In this document: positions 1-5,339 of the stretch, piece by piece | Layout of the letters: the number at the start of each line of letters is the position of its first letter | How positions within the stretch are numbered: position 1 is the first letter of the stretch | Assembly (NCBI GenBank): GCA_947455285.1 | Contig: CANGOK010000163.1 | Coordinates: 1 to 7,589, forward strand | Source: Beijerinckiaceae bacterium | GTDB taxonomy: Bacteria; Pseudomonadota; Alphaproteobacteria; Rhizobiales; Beijerinckiaceae | DNA length: 7,589 nucleotides | Direction: 5' to 3' | Program-made: the position numbers and the translations under genes | Notes under the pieces: generated by a model | What the model saw: only the letters and a program-made list of their open reading frames with translations | What the model was told of the DNA's origin: nothing | The model's database searches: none

Positions 1-183
1 GCGATCGTGAAGCTTCGCCAGTTGCTGCTGCAGGCGCTGCGCGACCATGAAGCGGGCAAACAGATTCCCGGCGGCGATCCCGCCAGCTTCCGTGTTCGAT
101 CGCTGCGCTGCGAGCTGCCGCGCGACGCTGATATGTCCAAGCTCATCACCACGCTCGTGCGTCCGCAGAGCGCGCCCGCCTGA
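1..183 (+). CDS. C-terminal end of a probable Rieske-type aromatic ring-hydroxylating oxygenase alpha subunit (5' truncated by window)
   Basis: An open frame runs from the first base to a TGA at 181-183, giving 60 residues that end ...VRPQSAPA; the gene starts upstream of the window. The tail begins AIVKLRQLLLQALRDHEAGK and continues with a GGDPASFRVRS segment followed by ELPRDADM. A helix with an arginine-leucine-rich start, then a 'P-G-x-DP-x-x-x-RVR' turn, is what I recall from the extreme C-terminus of phthalate 4,5-dioxygenase-like large subunits. In such enzymes an N-terminal Rieske [2Fe-2S] domain feeds electrons to a mononuclear iron that hydroxylates an aromatic acid. Neither domain is visible here, so the call rests on the tail alone and is tentative. 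The gene is followed after 23 bp by a binding-protein gene on the same strand, which suggests cotranscription. An unrelated enzyme with a similar tail cannot be excluded. Confidence 0.5.
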   Translation, partial: AIVKLRQLLLQALRDHEAGKQIPGGDPASFRVRSLRCELPRDADMSKLITTLVRPQSAPA

Positions 184-195
184 GTGACTCGGGAC

Positions 196-200
196 GGAGG
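196..200 (+). promoter_or_regulatory. Ribosome binding site of the Bug-family binding protein
   Basis: GGAGG lies 6 bases before the ATG at 207, in the short gap after the preceding stop codon. Three in-frame ATGs occur at 207, 213 and 219; the spacing favours the first and makes the third unlikely. Confidence 0.75.
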
Positions 201-206
201 GACATC

Positions 207-1253
207 ATGTCGATGGATATGACCGTTCGAACAGGCGCTTTGCTCGCTCTTTCGCTATTCGCCCCCTCGGGGGTCTGCGCGCAGGGAGCTGCGGCGGATT
301 TTTTCAAGGGCAAGACGATCACCATCGTCACCAGCACGGGCGCAGGGGGCGGCTATGATCTCGCAGCCCGGCTCATCGCGCGCTATCTGCCGCGCCGGCT
401 GCCGGGCGTCGCGAGCGTCGTGGTGCAGAACATGCCTGGCGGCGGCAATCTGCGGGCGTCCAACTACCTTTACGAAATCGCGCCACGCGATGGAACGACC
501 ATAGGCGTTCTTGAAAACGCCATGCCTCTGAAACAGGTGCTCGACAGCACGAACGTTCGGTTCGACTCGACGAAGTTCAATTGGATCGGCTCCACAGGAG
601 GCCACAACGAGGTCGTCATGGCGCTTGGCTCCGCCGGCATCGAAAATGTCGAAGACCTGCGCAAGCGCGAAGTGGCGCTTGGAGGCACTGGCCCCGGCTC
701 TTCCATCGTCATGTATCCGGCGGCGATGAACAATGTGCTCGGCACGAAGTTCAAGATCGTCACAGGCTATACAAGTTCAACCGAAATTTATCTCGCCATG
801 GACCGCGGCGAGGTGGTGGCGCGATCTGGCACCATAGCGTCAGTCAACAATTGGCGGCCGGACGCCATCGCGACAGGAAAGATGAAAATTCTCGCGCAGA
901 TCGGATTGAAGCGCGACGCGCAACTTCCCGACAAGCCGCTGATTTCCGAACTCGCGGATACGCCGGAAAAGCGCGAAGTTCTGAATCTCATTTCCTCGCC
1001 GGGCGCACTCGGTCAGCCCTATCTTGCGCCACCTGGCGCCCCACCTGAACGCGTCGCCTTTTTGCGAACCGCCTTCGCGGAGACGTTACGCGACCCAGAT
1101 CTTCTCGCCGACGCGATCAAAATTCAGGCGGAGATCGAACCCATGAGCGGCGAACAGGTCGCCGCAATCATTCAAGACGTCGTCGGCGCGCCGCCTGCGA
1201 TCGTCGAAAAGGCGCGCGCCGCCATAGAGCTCAAGGACGCCACATCACGCTGA
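207..1253 (+). CDS. Periplasmic substrate-binding protein, Bug/TctC family (tripartite tricarboxylate transporter type)
   Basis: A 348-residue protein, a little longer than the usual 300-330 residues of the family. Residues 1-25 form a Sec signal peptide with a hydrophobic core around residues 10-20 and a likely signal peptidase I site after VCA (residue 25). The mature start FFKGKTITIV leads into the family's glycine-rich substrate loop with GGGYD at 47-51. The second hallmark, QNMPGGG, is at 74-80, and DGTTIG is at 95-100. Family members bind small organic acids (tricarboxylates, phthalates, other carboxylates) and normally hand them to a TctAB membrane pair, which is absent from this window. 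Orphan Bug proteins are common in proteobacteria. It follows a probable ring-hydroxylating oxygenase by 23 bp and precedes a second binding protein by 21 bp, so an aromatic or organic acid ligand is plausible, but this is inference. The family call is firm; the substrate is unknown. Confidence 0.88.
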   Translation: MSMDMTVRTGALLALSLFAPSGVCAQGAAADFFKGKTITIVTSTGAGGGYDLAARLIARYLPRRLPGVASVVVQNMPGGGNLRASNYLYEIAPRDGTTIGVLENAMPLKQVLDSTNVRFDSTKFNWIGSTGGHNEVVMALGSAGIENVEDLRKREVALGGTGPGSSIVMYPAAMNNVLGTKFKIVTGYTSSTEIYLAMDRGEVVARSGTIASVNNWRPDAIATGKMKILAQIGLKRDAQLPDKPLISELADTPEKREVLNLISSPGALGQPYLAPPGAPPERVAFLRTAFAETLRDPDLLADAIKIQAEIEPMSGEQVAAIIQDVVGAPPAIVEKARAAIELKDATSR

Positions 1254-1262
1254 AGCCAATCA

Positions 1263-1267
1263 AGGGG
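1263..1267 (+). promoter_or_regulatory. Ribosome binding site of the NitT/TauT-type binding protein
   Basis: AGGGG lies 7 bases before the ATG at 1275, inside the 21-bp gap after the stop of the upstream gene. A weaker AGGA at 1270-1273 is too close to the start to be the main site. It supports the start that gives a clean signal peptide. Confidence 0.6.
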
Positions 1268-1274
1268 ACAGGAC

Positions 1275-2300
1275 ATGCGCTCAAAAATCATCGCCTCGCT
1301 TCTGTTCACTCTCTTGCTTGCCTTCGGCGCGCATGCCGAGCCGATCAAACTGAAAGTCGGCGTCACCAATTCCCTCGCGGATGTCGGACTTTTCGTAGCT
1401 GACAAGCGTGGCTACTTCGCTGATCAAAACATCAAGGTTGAGTTCATAGCCTTTGACGCCGCAGCGCGCATGATCGCACCTTTCGCCAGTGGCGATCTCG
1501 ATGTGGGCGGAGGCGGCGTTTCCGCCGGCTTGTTCAACGCCGTGAAACGCGGCGTGGGGCTTCGCATCGTCGCCGACAAAAGCACCTCCGCCCCCGGGCT
1601 CAGCGCCTCGTCTCTTGTGGTGCGCAAGAAGCTGGTGACGTCGGGGGCGTATAAAGGACCAACTGATCTGAGGGGACGCAAGGTTGCGGCGCCTGCGCCC
1701 GGCACCGCGACCAGCACCTCGTTGGATCTCTGGTTCAGGAAAAATGGATTCACGCTGAAGGATGTCGATCTGGCCTATATGTCCTTTCCACAGATGGCTC
1801 AGGCCTTGCTGAACGATGCGGTCGACGCGGCGTTTCTGACGGAGCCTTCGCTCTCCAAGGTGTTGACCGAAAACGCAGCTGAGATCGTTGCGCCGGATCA
1901 TATGATGTTTCCCAATCATCAAATCGCGGTGACGCTCTTTTCCGAGCGTTTCATCAAACGCGACCGCACCGTCGCCGTCGGCTTCATGAAAGCGATGCTG
2001 CGCGGCTCGCGCGACTATATGAGCGCAGTGCGCGATGGTCGACTTGCAGGACCAGGCGCAGAAGAGATGATCGCCATTTTGACCGAATATAGCGCCATCA
2101 AGGATCCTCAGGTCTATCGCGCCATTGGCGTTCATTTCTGCGACCCGAATGGCGCGCTCGATACAGCGAGCCTTACGACTGATCTTGACTGGTTTCGCAA
2201 GGAAGGACTGATCGAAGGCGACGTGCAGATCGCTGATGCGATGGACGCATCCATCGCAGCCGACGCAGCGCGCGCTCTGGGACCGTGGAAGCGACCCTGA
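1275..2300 (+). CDS. Periplasmic substrate-binding protein of a NitT/TauT-family ABC transporter (NMT1/SsuA-like)
   Basis: A 341-residue protein with a textbook Sec signal peptide: MRSK, a hydrophobic run over residues 5-19, and a cleavage site after AHA (residue 21). The mature part shows the family's order of motifs. KLKVGV opens the first lobe, FVADKRGYFADQ is at 40-51, SGDLDVGGGG at 72-81, DLRGRKVAAPAPGTATS at 131-147 and LNDAVDAAFLTEP at 179-191. This fold binds nitrate, taurine and alkanesulfonates, thiamine precursors, or aromatic and phthalate-like acids, depending on the member. No permease or ATPase gene is in the window, so its transporter partners lie elsewhere or it is an orphan. 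Cotranscription with the Bug protein and the oxygenase points to an organic acid rather than nitrate. It ends 35 bp from the convergent nasA stop. Confidence 0.88.
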   Translation: MRSKIIASLLFTLLLAFGAHAEPIKLKVGVTNSLADVGLFVADKRGYFADQNIKVEFIAFDAAARMIAPFASGDLDVGGGGVSAGLFNAVKRGVGLRIVADKSTSAPGLSASSLVVRKKLVTSGAYKGPTDLRGRKVAAPAPGTATSTSLDLWFRKNGFTLKDVDLAYMSFPQMAQALLNDAVDAAFLTEPSLSKVLTENAAEIVAPDHMMFPNHQIAVTLFSERFIKRDRTVAVGFMKAMLRGSRDYMSAVRDGRLAGPGAEEMIAILTEYSAIKDPQVYRAIGVHFCDPNGALDTASLTTDLDWFRKEGLIEGDVQIADAMDASIAADAARALGPWKRP

Positions 2301-2324
2301 CAATATAACCTTTTGGCCATCATT

Positions 2325-2349
2325 CCGTGCAAAGACTATTGCACCACGG
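2325..2349. terminator. Possible stem-loop at the convergent gene junction
   Basis: GTGCAA at 2327-2332 pairs with TTGCAC at 2339-2344 around a 6-base loop. An alternative pairing joins CCGTG (2325-2329) with CACGG (2345-2349). The structure covers the nasA stop codon at 2336-2338. Neither strand has a run of Ts after the stem, so this is not a classical intrinsic terminator. It could still slow polymerase or protect a 3' end, or it could be chance. Confidence 0.25.
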
Positions 2350-4984
2350 CGACTTGACGCTCTTCCAGAAGCCTCCTGATTTCGCTGCGGCAAGAGCCGC
2401 AGTTGGAGCCGGCCTTCACATGCTCTCCCACAGCCTCGACGGTATCAGCGCCAAGTTCAATCGCGCGTGCGATGGTTTTTTCACCGATCGAAAAACAGAC
2501 GCAAACCGTTTTCCCATCGTCGATAACCGGGCCTGATGGACGTCCTGCCAAAAGCCGAACACGGCTGTCGCCTGTGTGACGCGATTTGAGCGCATCGATC
2601 AGGAACGGTCTCGCGCAAGTAAGCGTTCCCGACGAAACGAAGAGGACGCCAAGGAGATCCTCGCCAGAAAACGCGGCGAGGCGATGATTGGCGCCGGTTT
2701 GATCACTATATGCGATCCAATCCACATCTTCGCTTGCAATTGCGAAAAGGCGCACAGCGAAATCCTGCCAATCATCGGAGGGCTCATCGCCAGCAAGCTC
2801 CATGCGCCAACCGCCGTCCACAGGCCCGAGCGCCCAATAGGCGCAGTCGATGTTTGGCTTACGTTTGCTAACTGCGAAACCGGTCCATTTCGCGCGATAT
2901 GAGCGCGCGGAAATATGCGAGCTCTTCAAGCCGGGCTGTCCTGACACGGGATCGCAAGCGTTTCGCACAAGGGCGTCTACACGCGCCCGCGCGGAAAAGC
3001 AGTCGCTCCAGTGCATGGGAACGAACACGGAGCCTTCGGGCTGGTCGCTGGTCACCCGCGCGCGCAGGATGACGCTGGCCAGTTCATTTTCGATTTCAAC
3101 AAGCCCCGCGTTTTGAATTCTTAGCCGCTCGGCGTCTGCGGGGTTCATATCGCAGAAGGGCTCAGGCATATGCGCCATCAACCGTGCGGCTTTGCCCGTG
3201 CGGGTCATCGTGTGCCACTGGTCGCGAATGCGGCCCGTATTCAGCGTCAGGTGATCATCCGAAATCGCCGCCACATCAGGAACGGGCGTGGCGACGAAAC
3301 GCGCCCGGCGATCCGCCGTGAAAAATTCTCCATCAGCGAAAAAGCGTCCTAGCGTCGTTATTGACGTCGTTGGCCATTGCGTGGGCTGGAGCTCTTCATA
3401 GGGCTCACCTGCCAACGCACCGATGTTGAAATCGCCCCCTGCGCCACTGGCGACTTGTGAGAGCCGGGCATGTTCGGCGAAAATTTCAGCAGGGGAATTG
3501 AAGGAGAAGCCGGAACTAAAGCCCATTCTCGCCGCGACATCGCAGATGATGCGCCAGTCGGCACGCGTTTCGCCGGGCGAAGTAAGAAAAGCGCGTTGGC
3601 GGGAAATACGGCGTTCCGAGTTCGTCACCGTACCGTCTTTTTCACCCCAGGCGGCGGCGGGCAGGAGCACATGCGCGATGCGTGTCGTATCGGTCTGCTG
3701 GATGACATCGGAGACGACGACGAAGGGGCAGGCCGCGAGCGCGCCGCGCACAAGGTCGGCGTCGGGCATTGTGTCGACCGGATTCGTCGCCATGATCCAG
3801 ATGGCCTTGATGGAGCCATCGGCAACCGCATGGAAGAGGTCGACCGCCTTCAGGCCCGGCTTGCTCGCGATGACGGGCGATTTCCAGAACCCCTGAACGA
3901 GGGAGCGATGCGCTTCATTCTCTATGTTGAGATGCGCGGCGAGCATATTAGCGAGGCCGCCAACTTCTCGTCCGCCCATGGCGTTTGGCTGGCCGGTTAT
4001 GGAGAAGGGCGCAGCGCCGGGCTTGCCGATGCGGCCGGTCAACAAATGACAGTTGATGATGGCGTTGACCTTGTCCGTCCCGCTCGTCGATTGATTGACG
4101 CCCTGCGACCAAGCAGTGACGACGCGCGGATGATCAGCCCAAAGCCTATAGAAATCTTGCACAAGCTGGACGGAAAGTCCCGTCTGTTTGGCGATTTCGG
4201 ACAAGTTCAATTCACGCGCCGCCTCGAGCGCTTCATCAACGCCATTCGTGTGACGTCCAACAAAGGCCTCGTCGCGATGGCCATGCGCATCGAGCCACGA
4301 GAGTAGTCCTGAAAATAAAGCGATGTCGCCGTCGCCCTTGATTGGCAAATGCAGGTCCGCGCTTTCACATGTCGCGCTGCGTCTGGGATCGACAACGACG
4401 ATCTTCGTGCCTCGTCGTTCCTTGGCAGCCATCAGTCGCTGGAATAAAACGGGATGGCACCAGGCGAGGTTGGAGCCGACGAGAACGACGAGGTCCGCTT
4501 CTTCGAGGTCTTCATAGGTCGCAGGCACCGTATCAGAGCCGAAGGCCCGCCGGTGGCCCGCCACCGATGACGCCATGCACAAGCGGCTGTTGGTGTCGAT
4601 GTTGCCTGAACCGATAAAGCCTTTCATCAGCTTGTTGGCGACATAGTAATCTTCGGTGAGCAATTGGCCGGAGACATAAAAGGCGACGCTATCAGGCCCA
4701 TGTTCAGCGATGGTTCGCGCGAAGGTTGAGGCGACAAGATCAAGCGCCGTATTCCAGTCGGTTCTCTGATCTCGCAGTTGAGGATAAAGCAATCGATCAT
4801 CAAGCGAGAGCGTTTCACCAAGGGCCGTTCCTTTGGAGCACAATCGCCCGAAGTTGGCGGGATGATCGGGATCGCCAGCGATCGCGACGGAGCCATCGCC
4901 TTGCGGCGTGGCGATGACGCCACAGCCCACCCCGCAATAGGGGCAGGTTGTCTTTATGCTCTTGCAGGCGCGCGCGTCATCCAT
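2336..4984 (-). CDS. nasA: Assimilatory nitrate reductase catalytic subunit with C-terminal BFD-type [2Fe-2S] domain
   Basis: An 882-residue cytoplasmic enzyme that reduces nitrate to nitrite. No twin-arginine or Sec signal precedes the first cluster, which separates it from periplasmic NapA. The N-terminal [4Fe-4S] site is Cys14, Cys17, Cys21 and Cys49 (CPYCGVGCGV, then GRLCSKG). The likely molybdenum ligand is Cys136 in NSRLCMAS. The Mo-bisMGD body shows VGSN at 169-172 and GQPNAMGGREVGG at 331-343. The C-terminal molybdopterin-binding domain begins near residue 581 with NTGRIRDQWHTMTRTG. After a linker of about 140 residues, a BFD-like [2Fe-2S] domain carries Cys828, Cys830, Cys862 and Cys865. 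The ATG at 4984 was chosen because it lies 10 bp after the nirD stop; an in-frame ATG at 5110 would add 42 residues unlike the family and overlap nirD by over 100 bp. It is the last gene of the nirB-nirD-nasA operon. No NasB-type NAD(P)H reductase subunit is nearby, so the electron donor is unresolved. Confidence 0.95.
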   Translation of the reverse strand: MDDARACKSIKTTCPYCGVGCGVIATPQGDGSVAIAGDPDHPANFGRLCSKGTALGETLSLDDRLLYPQLRDQRTDWNTALDLVASTFARTIAEHGPDSVAFYVSGQLLTEDYYVANKLMKGFIGSGNIDTNSRLCMASSVAGHRRAFGSDTVPATYEDLEEADLVVLVGSNLAWCHPVLFQRLMAAKERRGTKIVVVDPRRSATCESADLHLPIKGDGDIALFSGLLSWLDAHGHRDEAFVGRHTNGVDEALEAARELNLSEIAKQTGLSVQLVQDFYRLWADHPRVVTAWSQGVNQSTSGTDKVNAIINCHLLTGRIGKPGAAPFSITGQPNAMGGREVGGLANMLAAHLNIENEAHRSLVQGFWKSPVIASKPGLKAVDLFHAVADGSIKAIWIMATNPVDTMPDADLVRGALAACPFVVVSDVIQQTDTTRIAHVLLPAAAWGEKDGTVTNSERRISRQRAFLTSPGETRADWRIICDVAARMGFSSGFSFNSPAEIFAEHARLSQVASGAGGDFNIGALAGEPYEELQPTQWPTTSITTLGRFFADGEFFTADRRARFVATPVPDVAAISDDHLTLNTGRIRDQWHTMTRTGKAARLMAHMPEPFCDMNPADAERLRIQNAGLVEIENELASVILRARVTSDQPEGSVFVPMHWSDCFSARARVDALVRNACDPVSGQPGLKSSHISARSYRAKWTGFAVSKRKPNIDCAYWALGPVDGGWRMELAGDEPSDDWQDFAVRLFAIASEDVDWIAYSDQTGANHRLAAFSGEDLLGVLFVSSGTLTCARPFLIDALKSRHTGDSRVRLLAGRPSGPVIDDGKTVCVCFSIGEKTIARAIELGADTVEAVGEHVKAGSNCGSCRSEIRRLLEERQVAVVQ

Positions 4985-4991
4985 ATTCGCG

Positions 4992-4996
4992 CTCTC
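4992..4996 (-). promoter_or_regulatory. Weak ribosome binding site of nasA, overlapping the nirD stop
   Basis: On the minus strand GAGAG lies 7 bases before the nasA ATG and overlaps the TGA of nirD by two bases. This arrangement supports the ATG at 4984 and suggests that ribosomes finishing nirD help start nasA. Confidence 0.5.
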
Positions 4997-5339
4997 AAGC
5001 GGCGGTCGCGGTGAGCGCCGACATGTCGAGAAGAATGCGACCGTTCTGGACACGAAGCGCGAAAGCCCCAGCGCAGCCGTGATCTGCGCCCTGCGCCTCC
5101 CCCGTTTCAAGACTGATGACCCAATTGTGCAGGGGGCAGGTGACGGAGTGGCCGTGCACGATGCCCTGGCTCAACGGACCGCGCTTATGAGGGCAGGAAT
5201 CGCGCAAGGCGAACAGCACGCCATCCGCCGCCTTGAAAATCGCAATGTCCCCCTGGGGAGAGGCGACGACGCGCGAACCACGCAATGGCACATCGTCTGC
5301 AGCGCCGACATCGACATAGGAGGTCGTGGGAACGATCAT
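4995..5339 (-). CDS. nirD: Nitrite reductase [NAD(P)H] small subunit, Rieske-fold, with complete cluster ligands
   Basis: A 114-residue protein of the usual NirD length that partners NirB in cytoplasmic reduction of nitrite to ammonium. It has the Rieske [2Fe-2S] fold. Cys49 and His51 (SCPHKRGPLS) and Cys68 and His71 (TCPLHNW) give the full C-x-H ... C-x2-H ligand set, 16 residues apart. This matters because some enterobacterial NirD proteins keep the fold but lack the ligands, as I recall. The ATG overlaps the nirB stop in the sequence ATGA, so translation is very probably coupled to nirB. The stop lies 10 bp before nasA. A free-standing Rieske ferredoxin is the alternative reading, but the position directly after nirB makes NirD by far the better call. 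Confidence 0.93.
   Translation of the reverse strand: MIVPTTSYVDVGAADDVPLRGSRVVASPQGDIAIFKAADGVLFALRDSCPHKRGPLSQGIVHGHSVTCPLHNWVISLETGEAQGADHGCAGAFALRVQNGRILLDMSALTATAA

Noticed and set aside
1275..2300. Reading the second binding protein as the nitrate-binding protein NrtA, because nitrate reduction genes are next to it
   Set aside because: It is on the opposite strand and converges on the nitrate operon. It is shorter than typical NrtA, has a Sec rather than Tat-type signal, and sits in an apparent operon with a Bug protein and a probable oxygenase.
1281..2393. A 370-codon open frame on the minus strand opposite the NitT/TauT binding protein
   Set aside because: Its product shows no recognisable motif and is rich in Arg, His and Gly as expected from reading a GC-rich gene backwards, while the plus-strand frame has a signal peptide and clear family motifs.
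3470..4306. A 278-codon plus-strand open frame inside nasA
   Set aside because: It is antisense to the molybdopterin core of nasA, has no supporting motif, and is explained by codon bias in a GC-rich gene.
4982..5110. A longer nasA starting at the ATG at 5110
   Set aside because: The extra 42 residues are basic and unlike NasA, and they would overlap nirD by over 100 bp; the ATG at 4984 fits the gene gap and family N-terminus.
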